Shown here piece by piece: positions 11,248 through 24,022 of a DNA stretch of 64,000 nt (position 1 is its first letter; the number at the start of each line of letters is the position of its first letter). The DNA is taken from assembly GCF_000003855.2 (NCBI RefSeq), contig NW_003101676.1:14645-78644 (forward strand), in the 5' to 3' direction. The notes below the pieces were generated by a model. That model saw nothing but the letters and a program-made list of their open reading frames with translations, was not told the origin of the DNA and made no database searches. The DNA comes from Blastomyces gilchristii SLH14081. Lineage: Eukaryota > Ascomycota > Eurotiomycetes > Onygenales > Ajellomycetaceae. Made by a program: the position numbers and the translations under genes.

Positions 11248-14051
11248 AGTGTGACTACTTATTCAAAGAGACTATAATGTGTTCAGAATACTGTAAGTCA
11301 TTCTTCTTCTTCAGTGATACAAATCTTATAAAATGTAGTGATGATATCTAGCTTTGTAAATTATTAAGCTCATCTAATACATGCTAGAGTTTCATTGATA
11401 AGAGATAAGAAATAACAATCTTTCTTTATCAATCTGTTAAGATCTTGATAATTCACACAGAATCAGAGTTCTTCATCTGATTTCTTTGTAAAGAGAATAG
11501 AAGCTGCAGTGAAAGAGTAACTAATATATATAAATTTCTTATTCAACAAATTATTGAGTGTCTTCTGAAGAAGCAGAAGTTCATCTCAAGATATATTATA
11601 AAGAGAGCCTTATAATGACTTGAGATTCTTATCATTCTTCTTTTCTAACTTGATACTGTGATTCACTTCTGAGTCTTATAAGAGAGATATATCTGTAATA
11701 TTGTCTTATTCAAAGATATCTAGATATTCATGATATTATTAAGAGAGTTTTGTATAAGAATCTGTTATTGTAGTATGAGATAACTTCTCTAGAGCTTTCT
11801 TAATATCAGTCAGACTGATGAAATAGATTGTTATATAGTTCTGCTATTGATAACTTTGTCTGTAGTCTTGTCAATAACTTCTTTTTTAGAGTATTTTATA
11901 AGTGTTAGCAGAGATCTGTGTAAGATTCATAGTCTTGTGAATATCATCTTCATGAGTTCTATCATTGTTAGAAAATATTAAGCTTCTATTTTAAGCATTT
12001 AATAAGATGTCTTATTCAGATAGTCAGACAAGTTCTAGTATAAAATTATAGTCAAGATTATTAACTTTATATATATAAGCATCTTCTTGTTAATGTTCTC
12101 TGATATCTATGTTTAGTTTCATTATATAACAGATGTGAATGTCTTTTAAATCATTAAATTCTGTAAGAAGTTGAGATTTTAATAAGAAGATATACTGAAG
12201 ATTATAATATCTTATAACTGAAGATTTAATCATTGCATAGTAACATAGACCGCTGTCTATTATAACTTTCATATTATACATGTTATCAATCACAGTAGAT
12301 ATAAGAATCATATTCATTGTTATTTTTTCTTCAAATTATTATTATCTGATCTCTTCAAGCTTCTGTTTATGAATTTGAACAGAAGCTAGTCTTTTCCCTG
12401 TTTCATTGAGATGTTCTTATAGTTATCTTTCAAATCCTTCTTCAATGCAATGTGATTGATGTGAACTGCTGATATTGATCTCTCTTTTGAATGAGAAGGC
12501 ACATAGACTAATTAGTAGTTAAAAGTGATATATTCTGATCAGTTATAATTGATGCATATCTCTCATTGATGTTGATTGATAACTTCTTCAGAAGTGATTT
12601 CAGGAACTCAGAAGTCTGTTCAGATAGCAGAAACTATTGTTTATACATAGATATTTAAGTCTACTCAATTCATGACATCTGCATTGTCATTCTTTAGCAT
12701 AGATGTGTGAGTGACTGAGATATAACATCTTCTGTTACTGTTCTGTATACTCTTGAGTTTGATTAAATAATTATTCAATGTCTGAAGTTGTATGCAGAAG
12801 TCTTCATAAGTTGAGTCTTCATCTACACTTATAAGAGTCTGTAAGAGTTCAAAAGTTAATATCTTCTTGAGTATACTAATCTTCATTTAATTCTTTCAAG
12901 ATTGATCACCTGCTTCTAGAATCTTAGTGTCAAAGTCAGAAATGAATGTTGTAAGAGAATTGTTTCTCTCTCAGATACTCTGTAATCAATCTAATACTTT
13001 CTGTTGTATAGCAGTGTCTTGAAACAGAATATCAAGATATTTGATGATATTATCAGATGTTCATAATGCTGGTTTACATACTTTTATTCACGAATGAAAC
13101 TTCTGTCTCACATGATCTTTCAATTGACTATTGATATATTAATCTTGATTAGTTAATGAACTGATGATATCTTTATCTACACTTAGTTTCACAAGCATTT
13201 TCAATCTTCATGATGAATAGAGAGTGAGATCAGAAGTATTAAAATATGCAGAAGTATCTAGACATTTCTTCAGTGCTTGCATATTTATATCTGATTCAGT
13301 CAGTGTTGAAATTGCTTATACAGAGATCTCTAGTTGAGATAATTGTTAAATTTTCTCATATTAATGTTGTTGAGTCACTTGCATATCAGCTATCTATTAC
13401 TATTGTAATTTCAATATTGCTTAAAGTCATTGTAGTACTGCATCTATGCTCATGTTCAAGAGTTCTCTTACATTATCAGTAGACATGTTGTTTGTCAGAT
13501 GTGTGATAACTGTGAAATTGAAAGAAGTATAATTATATGAATATCTCATACATCTGTGTCAGAACTCTCAGATCTTTTACTGATATTCTCTTTATAAGAT
13601 TTTATTCTCTTTGCAAGATCTTGTTACAGAATCAGAGTGACTGATAAGTAAGCTTCTATCTGAGAACTCAGTGTCTGCTTAACTGATTATTTATTTCTCT
13701 ATTTCTTACACATTGTTACATATTCAGATATCTCAGTGAGTAATCATTTCTAATAAGAAGACAATGAACATTTTTCAAGTGTAAGAAGTCTATATTAAAT
13801 AGATCAGTATAATATATAGATCTTATAATATAAAAGTGAAAAAAATTAGAGAAGAAAAAAAAGAGAAAGTACAGAAATCAGTAATCAGAGTGAATATTTA
13901 TACATGTATATAGTGAAGCTTCAGAGTAAAAGAATAGAAATTTCATAAATTTTTTCAGCTGAGAATTGATGACTGAGAATCGAAGCTTTCAGCGGAATCT
14001 ATGAACTGTAATGAAATAGTTTATGTAATTCATCAGACGCAGCTCATGACA
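11248..14051 (-). mobile_element. Truncated chromovirus-type gypsy element (E1)
   Basis: Colinear with the 5' two thirds of the complete element E2, on the same strand: LTR (13780-14051), gag region (about 12340-13770), protease (12090-12317, with DSGLCYYAMI, a decayed Asp-protease DSG motif) and the start of RT up to 11248. The rest is missing at the boundary with hAT-type copy 3 and the LINE fragment. It seems to have inserted into the RT of another gypsy element (E3), whose sequence resumes at 14052. Confidence 0.75.
13780..14051 (-). repeat. 5' LTR of element E1 (272 bp, internally deleted)
   Basis: It starts TGTAAGAAGTC and ends CATGACA, matching both ends of the 364-bp LTRs of E2. It carries a single copy of the ctgagaat...gattgagaat unit that is duplicated in the E2 LTRs, which explains part of its shorter length. 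Confidence 0.7.
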
Positions 14052-16729
14052 CTTTGCTTCAGATAATCAATCAATCATTTCATTAATTAACAGTAATAAG
14101 TAGTAATTCTTAACTGTCATTTTATTAAGACCTCTGTAGTCTATGCATAGATGCAGTCTATCATTCTTCTTAAGTATAAATAGTATAAATGTCTCTGCTG
14201 AACTCTTTAATAAGTATATTCAGTTCTTTAATTACACTTCTTTAAGATATTTACACAGAATATTTAATTTCTTTACTAATAAGTTATAAAGAGATCTGTA
14301 TAGCACTATTACATCATCTTCAAGACAGATCTTATATTATATCTTAATATCAGAAAACTTCACTGCTTCTCTTTCTGAAAAAAATATTCTTATAATTTAT
14401 AAAAAGATATTATATTTATTTATCTTTAATAACAGATACTGTTACTAATCTTATAGTAAGAATAATAACTTCTTCATCTATTCTTATATCTCAGTTATCT
14501 GCTATACAGTATATTAACTCTATCTTTTTCTCAAGATTCTTCTGATAAAACTCTTCAAATTTCTCTATTACTATCTCTTTATCAGTGAGACAGTATTATC
14601 ACATCTAAGTAACTCAGTTAATAAGAGAATTATTTTCTCTTAATTATAGAAGATCTAGAATAACATTCTTATCTATAATATTAATAGTATAAAGAAGCAG
14701 ACTACTTTTCTTGAAGATTTCTTCTAAATCTGTGATCACATACTTTACTTAAATTATGTTAAAACAGTGATATTTCATTTTATTAGTAAATTTTATATAA
14801 TTTAACAGATCTATCTTCTTTTAACTCTTTATTAAAGAAAAGAAATAAAATATAAAGTTAGTATTTATCTCAGAGTTGAGTAGATATCTTACTAATATCT
14901 TCTCATTCAGAGTATTTATTATAATTATAATATAAACTCAGAGATATAAGAATTATTAATTCTTTATTTCTTTCTATTCTTTATCTTCTATGAATATATT
15001 TGTCAGAAGAGAAGTTAACTTTAAGAAGATATCTTCTCAGTTTCTTCTTTTCTTCAGCTTCTTATAATTACTAGTATAGTAATTATCAGTTTCACAGTTA
15101 AAATAAAGATCTTTATTAAATCTTTTTTAATATTTCTTCACAGTGAGTGAAGAATTAGAATACTTGAAATTCTTCTTTATATTCTTCACACTGAAGTTAT
15201 TATTATACTGTTTAGATTCTATCATTGATAACTTAGAAGAGATTTTATTAGTCTTTTTCTCAGAGTATTAATTATTTAAATAAATTCAGAATACTAAGTT
15301 AATAAGCTCAGTATAATTAATTAATAAACTCTGATACTATGATATTATTATTCATATCTTATAAGTCAGCTTCATAAGATAAAGCTGTGTTTTTAATTAA
15401 TTTAAATTATTAATTAATTTCTCTCAATATTCTTTAAATCTTATATTGAAATTAAAAGAATTCTTATTATCTTATTAATATAATAAGTTGAACTACTGTA
15501 TTACTGTAAAGCTGTAATTATAGTAATCTTTAATTTAATTTAGTAGAAAGTTTTTAAATTCTTCTTAAGTTATAGTAGTATTGATATACTTAAGCTCTCT
15601 CTTCTTAATAACTTAAGTAGTTGCAGAGATATCTTTAAGAAGATTGACAGTGTATATTACTCATATCTTATAAGTATTAAACTGACTCAGATTAAGGTGA
15701 AATTTCTGTTCAAGAATATAAGTGAAGTTGTAAAATTCAGATAATATATTTCTCTTATAATTTAAAGAATCTTTAATCTTAATCTCTCTATCTCTATAAT
15801 AGATATAGATGTGTAAAGACTGTAATAGTAATAGAGTAGTTAAAGAGCTTATATTATAGTGTACAGCAGATTCAGAAATCTTGAATTTCTGCTAAGATAG
15901 AGATATACATACTCTAGAAAATAATATGAAGTTTTTCTCAGAAAATGAAGTTAAGTCAGTCTTAGTACAGATATATAAGATTATATCAGTTTATTAATAG
16001 AGCTTAACTGATTCAAACTTATAATTAGATTAAGTGATTTGAATTGTAATATAACAGAACTAAAGTAGTAACTAGTTAATAGTATTATATAGAGATAGTT
16101 ATTTAAGAAGCTATATAAGTAAGCTTAACTATCTTGCTTAAATAGCAAGCTTATAGACTACAGAGTTATTATGAGAATATCACAGATATAATACTTAGTA
16201 TATTAAGAAGATTATATGAGAAATACAGTAACTCTTATATATCTTTCAGTGATAGAAAAACAAATCACTGACTTCTTTTATTAAGAGTCAGCATCTAGCT
16301 ATTCTATATAGATAATGAGTGAATACTCTTCTTCTATTCTATAAGTGAGAATAGCTGAAGTATTATCTCAGCAGTATCTTACTGTTATAAAAGAGTAATC
16401 TACTGATCTTATATAGAAGCAAAGTTCTTATATTTATCAATCAGATCTTTCTATATTATATTTAAATAATATTATAGAGTGATTGAAAACCAGTTTAAAT
16501 AATCTGTAAGATAAATAAAATTATTCACAGAAAAGTAATAAGCTGTGTGAACCCGCAGCAGAGTCTTAACACGGTCAGAAGTGTGATAATTTCAGTGAAA
16601 ATTTAATATATAAAATTAGCAGAGTATAGTGAGAAATAAGTAATAAAAGTGAGAAGAAAATACAGCATAGCAGAGAAATAACTGAGAGTTAAAAATAATA
16701 AAAATAAAATGAAAAGAAGTAATCAGACA
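14052..16729 (-). mobile_element. Partial gypsy element (E3), gag to RT
   Basis: The minus strand near 14,160-14,085 reads LCIDYRGLNKMTVKNYY, a well-preserved RT motif that differs from the RTs of E0 and E2, so this is a separate lineage. Protease and gag regions lie to the right, up to about 16,500, in decayed frames. A GC-richer pocket near 16,548-16,570 (gaacccgcagcag) may mark the LTR/primer-site junction. E1 interrupts the element on the left, and E2 interrupts its upstream part on the right (sequence resumes at 22518). Confidence 0.65.
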
Positions 16730-17093
16730 TGTAAGAGGCCTACGCTGAATAGATCAGTATTATATTGATAGGTCTTATATAACAAAGAGAAAAACATTAG
16801 AGAAGAAAAGAAAGAGAAAGTATGAAAATCAGCAATTGAAGTGAATATTTATATGTGTATGTGATGATGTACACAGTGAGGCTTCAAAGCGGAAGAATCT
16901 ATACATGTTCATAGCAGCTGAGAATTGATGATTGAGAATGGCTGAGAATCAGAGTGTATACATTCATAGAGGCTGAGAATTGATGATTGAGAATGACTGA
17001 GAATTAGAGTGTATATGTTCAAGAATGAAGTGATTGAAATCTGTGAAGTGTAATAGAATAGTCTATATAATTGATCAGGTGTAGCCTGTCACA
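16730..17093 (-). repeat. 3' LTR of E2 (364 bp)
   Basis: It runs TGTAAGAGGCC...CTGTCACA. It has two tandem 55-bp units in the middle (the second starts near 16,960). A purine-rich run, the complement of ttagttcctctctttc just right of 17093, is a good polypurine tract candidate. It is more heavily mutated than the 5' LTR. Confidence 0.85.
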
Positions 17094-17119
17094 TTAGTTC
17101 CTCTCTTTCAGAAGCAGTT

Positions 17120-17290
17120 CTTATCAGTCAAGAACTGCTATTTCAGATAATGTAAAACTCAGAGTTCAGATCAGTTGATTATAGTTAACTCATTTCATGA
17201 GATATTATTGACTGCAGCTGCATGATCTCTCATCAAGAATATCTTTAATCTCTCATTCAAGCTTATTATCTTCTTCTATGATCTCTGACA
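17120..17290 (-). pseudogene. C-terminal chromodomain of E2 (decayed)
   Basis: The minus strand reads EIIEEDNKLE then EIKDILDERS and, after two stops, a YLMK-VNYNQ segment equivalent to the YLVKWxGY core of chromodomains. It lies after the integrase and just before the 3' LTR, its usual place in chromoviruses. Confidence 0.65.
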
Positions 17291-17829
17291 GCTGTCAGTT
17301 GAAAGTTAGTTGAGAAGAAAATGAGTCAGTGACAGCATGACAGAGTAAGCTAGTATGAAAGATATCATGAATCTCTGATGATGTGTTAAGATAGTAGTTA
17401 TGACTATCTAGAACTTCTATCACTTTATATCTGATATGATGATAATCTAGTGTATGAGATGAATGTGTGATTCATATATTTTTAAGATTCAATCATATCA
17501 GATCTTCTATCTTATATTGTTCAGCAGAGTCTCAGTGAACATTGATTCAATCTTCTTAATTCTGTTTAGCACTTATCATGAAGGTCTCTGCTCAATCATG
17601 AGTGTCTCAGAGTTTTGTTACTATATTATCAGCAATCTGAATCAGACTGCAGAGGTTCAGTGTGAAATGTATGATCTCTAGAAGATTCAGTACTTACATA
17701 TGATATTCATATATGAGAAAGAATGAGCTTACATCTGTTGAAACAGTATCTTGATCATTGATAGTGACCTCTATATGTAGAAGAAGATTATATCAATCAT
17801 CTTATAAATAATTACAGAACTTATAAAGA

Positions 17830-18430
17830 TAATTCTTTATGATCTGAATTATCTGTTCTGATATATTATCAGTCTCAGAGTGATAGACAGTTGACAGATA
17901 GTATATAATCTTGAGAACTTAACAGATTCTTGTTCAGAGAGTGCTTATAAATTGACAGCTCTGATCTAATACTATGAATCTCAGTAACTCATGTATTCAA
18001 TAGAACAGGCTCTGTAGAAAAGCTTCAGTGACTTGTTCAGTATTCATCTTATTGCAAGATTTTAATATTACATTCTTACTCAATCAGTCTACAATAATCA
18101 GAATATTTCTATAATTCTTACTCTCAGAGAGATCAACAGTGAAGTTAATTATCACATCTCATCAGATTCTATCAGAGATATTGAGTGATTTCAGTAGATC
18201 TTTTCTACAGTTCTTTTATAAAATAATGAAAGAATAATGATTGCAGTTTTGAATGAAGTATCTGATACTGTTTAATATCTCAGATTAATAGAACTCTTAG
18301 AAGATCATTCTATACAGTTATTCACAGTCTGAATAATCAGTTATATATAAATCATGTATCTCTTGCATTATCTGAGTGTATAAGAGTTCAGAGTGAGAGA
18401 CTCAGTGTTATTCACAGAATTATAGAGTAT
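17830..18430 (-). pseudogene. Integrase domain of E2 (decayed)
   Basis: Read right to left, a zinc-binding part (EIHDLYITDY... then QNCNHY near 18,370-18,240) is followed by the catalytic core. The first Asp is in NFTVDLSESKNYRN (about 18,150-18,105), the second in RFIVLDQ (about 17,990-17,960), and the Glu region is the decayed HxETDxISE near 17,885-17,860. This is the DD35E layout of gypsy integrases. Stops interrupt the frame. Confidence 0.75.
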
Positions 18431-21400
18431 TATTATTATTAATTGAATATTCTGAGATATCAGTTCTTATATGTAGTTCTGAAAGAAATCAGAATACTTC
18501 TTATTATACTGCTTCAGTGAGTGTTTGAAGAAGTTCATCAGTTTGAGCTGCTGTATGTCATAGCTCATCTAATATAGATTTAAGAGAAGTTGAGATATCA
18601 GTAACAGTTCTAATTGAAGAAGTATGTATAGTGTCATGAGCTGTTCTGTCTTAATTAACTAGTATCTTCAGATTCAAGAGCCAGTGCTCTCAGTTCATTC
18701 AGCAAGTATCTGTTACATCAGATAACATATCTTACTCTCATTGTAAGAGAGCATCTGCTATTGAGTTCTGACTGTCAGAACAGTAGTATATTATAAAATG
18801 AAAGTGACTTAGAAACTCTGATCATTGTATCTATTATTCAGTGAGTTTACAGGTCATTATAAAGTATTTAAGATTCTTATAATCTGTGATTATCTCAAAT
18901 TTAAAGACACTTCAGAGTTCAGAGTTTCATTCTTCTAGACAGTGTATAATTGTAAGAAGTTTCTTATCATAGATCTTATAATTTTATTCAGCAGAACTCA
19001 GTTTCTTAGATATAAAGATATATAATTATAGAACATCTTTATTATCATATTATAATAACACTTCTTCTATCACATAGTCAGAGAAGTCAGCTTCAATAAC
19101 TATTTTTTAATCAGAATCAAATGTTATCAGCAGAGAGATATTAATAAACATCTTCTTCATCTATATAAATACAGCTTCAGTGTCTGCTAATTATTGAAAT
19201 ACTGAGTCTTTCTTAGTAAGTTCTGTAAGTGATCTCATAATATCTGAGAAGTTTCATATAAATCACTGATAGAAGTTAGTAAATTCAATGAAGCTTTATA
19301 TATCTTTCATAGTATATAAAGCTTCTTATTCAAGAATAATAGAGATCTTCTCAGAATTTATTCAAATTCTCTTATCAGCTTCTATGATGAAACCTAAGTA
19401 TTTAGTACTCTTAACTTTGAAATTACACTTGTTAATATCAATTGATAGTTCTGCTTCTCATAGTTATTGTAATATTCTTTGTATATACTCTTGATACTCT
19501 TTTCTGAATTTATCAGTGAAGATGAGAATATCATCTAAATAAGCAGATACAAACTTATTAAGAAAATCTTGAAGTGCTCAGTTGATATACTTCTGAAATA
19601 TACTGAGAGTATTAGTCAGTTCAAAGAGTGTGACTATTTATTCAAAGAGATTATAATATGTTCAGAATGCTGTAAGTCATTCATCTTCTTCAGTAATATA
19701 AATCTTATAAAATATGATAATGATATTTAATTTTATAAATTATTAAGCTTATCTGATACGTGCTAGAGTTTCATTGATAAGAGATAAGAGATAATAACCT
19801 TTCTTTATTAATTTGTTTAGATCTTAATAGTTCACATAGAATTAACATTCTTTATCTAATTTCTTTACAAAGATAATAGAGGCTGCAGTGAAAGAGTTAC
19901 TAATATATATAAATTTCTTATTCAACAGATTATTGAGTGTCTTCTGAAGAAGAAGAAGTTCATCTTAAGATATATTATAAAGAAGATCTCATAATGACTC
20001 AGAATTCTTATCATTCTTCTTTTTTAACTTGATACTGTGATTCACTTCTGAGTCTTATAAAGAAGGTATATTCATAATGTTATCTTATCAGAAAATATCT
20101 AGATATTCATGATATTATTAAGAAAGTTTTATATAAGAATCTATTATTATAGTATAGAATAACTTTTCTAGAGCTTTCTTGATATTGATCAGACTAGTAG
20201 AATAGATTGATATATAATTCTACTGTCAGTGACTTTGTCAGTAACTCTGTCAGTAGCTTTAATGACTTCTTTTTCAGAGCATTTCATAAACATTGACAGA
20301 GATCTGTGTAAGGTTCATAGTCTTGTGAATATCATCTTCATGAATTCTATTATTATTAGAGAATATTAAACTTCTGTTTCAAGTATTTAATAAGATGTCT
20401 TGTTCAGATAGTCAGACAAGTTTTAATATCAGATTATAATTAAGATTATTAACTTTATATGTATTAATATCTTCATGTTAATATTCTCTCACATCTATGA
20501 TTAACTTTACTATGTAATAGATACAAATGTCTTTTAGACTATTAAATTCTATAAAGAGTTAAGATTTTGATAAAGAGATATGCTGAAGATTATAATATCT
20601 TACAACTGAAGATTTTATCATTGTATAGTGACATAGACTGCTATCTATTATGACTTTCATATTATACATATTATCAATCACAGTAGATACAAGAATTATA
20701 TTCATTATTATTTTCTCTTTAAATTATTATTATCTGATCTTTTCAAGCTTCTATTTATAAATTTAAATAGAAGCTAATCTTTTCTCTGTTTCATCAGAAC
20801 ATTTTTATAGTTATTCTCTGAATCTTCTTTCAATGTAATGTAATTAATGTGAACAGATATTAATTCATTCTTTGAGTAAGAAGATACATAGACTGATTAG
20901 CACTTGAAAGCAATATGCTCTAATTAATTACAGTTGATACACACTTCACATTGACATTAATCAGCAACTTCTTTGAGAGTGATCTCAGAAACTCAGAAGC
21001 CTGTTCAGACAGCAGAGACTCTTGCTTATATATAGATATTTAAGTCTACTTAATTCATGATATCTGTATTATTATTATTCTTCAGCATAGATGTATAAGT
21101 GACTGAGATGTAACATCTTCTATCACTGTTCTGTATACTCTTAAGCTTGATAAGATGATTATTCAATGTCTGAAGCTGTGTGCAGAAGTCTTTATAAGTC
21201 TGATCTTTGTCTACACTTATAAGAGTCTATAAGAGTTTGAAGATCAATATCTTCTTGAGTATACTAATCTTTATTTAATCTTCTCAAGATTGATCATCTG
21301 CTTCTAAGATCTTAGTATTGAAGTCAGAAATGAATATTGTAAGAGAAGTGTTTCTCTATCAGATACTCTATAATTAATCTAATACTTTCTATTATATAAC

Positions 21401-22153
21401 AGTGTCTTGAAACAGAATATCAAGATATTTCATAATATTATCAGATATTTGTAACACTGATTCACATACTTTTATTTATAAATGAAACTTCTGTTTCATG
21501 TAATTCTTCAATTATTCATTGATATATTAATCTTAATTGATTAGTAAACTGATGATATCTTCATTTATACTCAGTTTTATAAGCATTTTCATTCTTTATA
21601 ATGAGTAGAGAGTGAGATCAAAAGTATTAAAATATATAAGAGTATCTAAGCATTTCTTCAGTACTTTTATATTCAATTCTGTAGATGTTGAAATTGTATG
21701 AGTTAATTATTAAATCTCTTTGTATTGAAGTTGTTGAGTTGTATACATATCAGCTATTTATTATTGTTGTAATTTCAACATTACTTAGAGTCACTGTAGC
21801 ATTATATCTATACTTATATTTGAGAGTTTCATATTATCATTAGATATGATTATATCATTTTATTGAATATATGATATCTGAAGAAGTGTAATTATATAAA
21901 TATCTTATATATCTAAGATCAGAACTCTCAGGTCTTTCACTAATATTCTCTTTATAAGATTTTATTACAGAGTTAGAGTGACTGATAAGTAAGCTTCTAT
22001 TTAAAAACTCAGTGTCTGCTTAACTATTTAACTGTTTCTCTATTTCTTATATATTGTTTACATATTCAGATATCTCAGTGAGTAATCATTTCTAATGAGA
22101 AGATAATACATGAATAATTATTTCTAATAAGAAGACAATGAACATTTTTCTAG

Positions 22154-22517
22154 TGTAAGAGATCTATACTGAATAGATTGATATTATATTAATAGATCTT
22201 ATATAATAAAGAGAAAAACATTAGAGAAGAAAAGAAAGAGAAAGTGTGAGAATCAGCAATCAGAGTGAATATTTATACATGTATGTGATGATGTATGTAA
22301 TGAGGCTTCAGAGTGGAAGAATCTATACGCGTTCATAGTGGCTGAGGATCAGTGATTGAGAATGGCCAAGAATCGGAGTGTATGTGTTCGTGGCGGCCGA
22401 GGATCGGCGATTGAGAATGGCCGAGAATCGGAGTGTACGCGTTCGAGAATGGAGCGGTTGAAATCTGTGGAGTGTAACAGAATAGTCTATATGATTGATC
22501 GGGCGCAGCCCGCCACA
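22154..22517 (-). repeat. 5' LTR of E2 (364 bp) with a 55-bp internal duplication
   Basis: It runs TGTAAGAGATC...CCGCCACA. Units 22331-22385 and 22386-22440 are a tandem duplication of 55 bp (gttcRtRgYggcYgagg...). The second unit still holds many CpG sites (cggcgattgag, acgcgttcgag), so the right part of this LTR has escaped most of the mutation seen elsewhere. Confidence 0.85.
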
Positions 22518-23210
22518 AGACAGTTGATATAAAATTGAAAAATAACAGATAAAAGAGAGTGTAGAGAATTATTTATTATACTCTTAATAAATAAAGTAAA
22601 TGAAAATTACTATCTATAAGATTTAACAGCATCTGCTCTAAGATTTAACAGTGTTTATTCTTGAGAACAGATAAGTAGAAATTAAGCAGAAAGAAACAAA
22701 CACTGTTAATACTCTGAAGAAGATGAATTGAGAAAAAAACTTGCTGATTTTATATATAAATTATGATTTTAAAGAGATAAGCTTTGTCTGACAGTTTTCT
22801 CATATAAATTGAGTAAATAAATAGACAGTGATATATAGATACTAATTAACAGCTATACTGTATATAGAGCTGCAATTGAGAATATATAGAGTAAACTACT
22901 TAAATTATCTTATATATCTTATAACAATCTCAACAATGTTCTTATAATAAGAATGTTTAAGAACTCTGAATAATAATATCTGAATAATAATTAAGAGAAG
23001 AATCTTTCTATAACTGTAAAAGCAAGAGTGTGAAAATAAATACTGACTGATATATAATCTATTAACTGATAGAATAATAACTGTTAAGATAAGCTGCTTG
23101 AGCAGAAGAAAAAGATTTTAGTTATAAAATGACATACTATTAATATTAAATGAACTTCATAATTGTTGTTCTTTTTTAAGTTCAATATGATGTGAGATTC
23201 TAAGATAAAC
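22518..23210. other. AT-rich stretch, probable continuation of E3 flank
   Basis: It begins with the second AGACA of the E2 target duplication. Removing E2 joins this segment to 16,729, so it should be the upstream part of the element that E2 hit. No ORF is recognisable. Confidence 0.4.
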
Positions 23211-23300
23211 TGTTAGAGGTCCCGCGGTTGATCAGCTCTTCTATCAGCAGTGTACTGATAATAACTGAGCTCTTTTATTCTAAGTATGAGCTCTGCTGTA
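23211..23300 (+). repeat. LTR-like repeat, copy A (decayed)
   Basis: It starts TGTTAGAGGTCCCGCGG and continues through cttctatcagcagtgtactgataat to a gagctc word. The same order appears at 24023 and, almost unmutated, at 37373. The TGTTRGRGG start looks like a retrotransposon LTR terminus. The right limit is uncertain. Confidence 0.55.
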
Positions 23301-23379
23301 ATCAACATGCATGAGTTCAATCTCAGAATAAACTTAAAAATTCTAAATACATACTTTGAATATTTGACAGTGTTAAGAG

Positions 23380-23885
23380 TAGACTGACTGTGTAACTGTG
23401 TCTGAGATCAGAATCAGATTTTTTAATAGTCTTATTATCAATTCAACTAATCTCATTACACAGTTTTAACATTAAATAGTAGTCTTATACTATTTCAGTG
23501 AGACTTACTATTTACTCTTATCACATTTTTTAAATAAGACTATGATTTTCACTTCTCAATTTAAATTATTTTTATTGCTTTAAATGACTTTAAATCTTAT
23601 TTAAGTATTACTAAAAAGTGTTACTTTTTAAAAAATTAAAAATAGTCTAAAAAAAACCTTAAAATGTCTAAAAATAGTAACTTTATGTCAAGAATGAGAC
23701 TAAATGAAATTAAATGAGATCACTTTCTTATTTTTTTCAAGTTATAGTTTTATTTTAAGATCTGATATATAGTCACTTTACATGTTTTTTTAATAACTAG
23801 TCTCAGTGAGATTCACATCAAGAAATGTATGAGATCAGATTAAATAAGATTAAATGTGAAATTCATAGTTCTAGTGATCAGTCTA
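23380..23885 (+). mobile_element. Non-autonomous hAT-type element, copy 4 (506 bp, 8-bp TSD)
   Basis: It begins TAGACTGACTGTGTAACTG and ends GATCAGTCTA. The perfect duplication GTTAAGAG flanks it (23372-23379 and 23886-23893). It is exactly the same length as copy 1, with no indel of net effect, although many C-to-T and G-to-A differences separate them. It has no coding capacity. Confidence 0.88.
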
Positions 23886-24022
23886 GTTAAGAGACATTTT
23901 AAAAGTATACTCTAGAAGTCTCTTAAGTAATAGAACTAAGTTCACTGAAAGAAGTTACTATAAGAAGTCACTGAAAAGAGTCACTGAGTACTCTACTCTG
24001 TAATAGCTGATCTGAGAAGAGA

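Larger units (their letters stand above)
16730..22517 (-). mobile_element. Complete nested chromovirus (Ty3/gypsy) element E2, 5,788 bp
   Basis: Two LTRs of exactly 364 bp (16730-17093 and 22154-22517) both run TGTAAGAG...CACA, flanked by the perfect 5-bp duplication AGACA (16725-16729 and 22518-22522). Minus-strand order from the right is gag region (about 20,800-22,130), protease (about 20,450-20,720), reverse transcriptase with YLDDILIFT (YLDD at 19530-19541), the post-RT FIIEADKRI/SFIEFTNFYQ segment (about 19,380-19,260), RNase H (about 18,700-19,150), integrase, and a C-terminal chromodomain. Many in-frame stops make it inactive. Chromodomain chromoviruses target heterochromatin, which fits their accumulation here. 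Confidence 0.9.

Noticed and set aside
16548..16570. tRNA-like segment near gaacccgcagcagag
   Set aside because: No complete cloverleaf can be drawn; it is more likely an LTR/primer-site remnant. No tRNA or rRNA gene was found in the window.
17463..17681. Plus-strand ORF of 72 residues in the AT-rich block
   Set aside because: It is antisense to the integrase-chromodomain segment of the gypsy element and has no features of its own.
19288..19494. Plus-strand ORF of 68 residues
   Set aside because: It is antisense to the gypsy post-RT region, which reads clearly on the minus strand (FIIEADKRI, FIEFTNFY).
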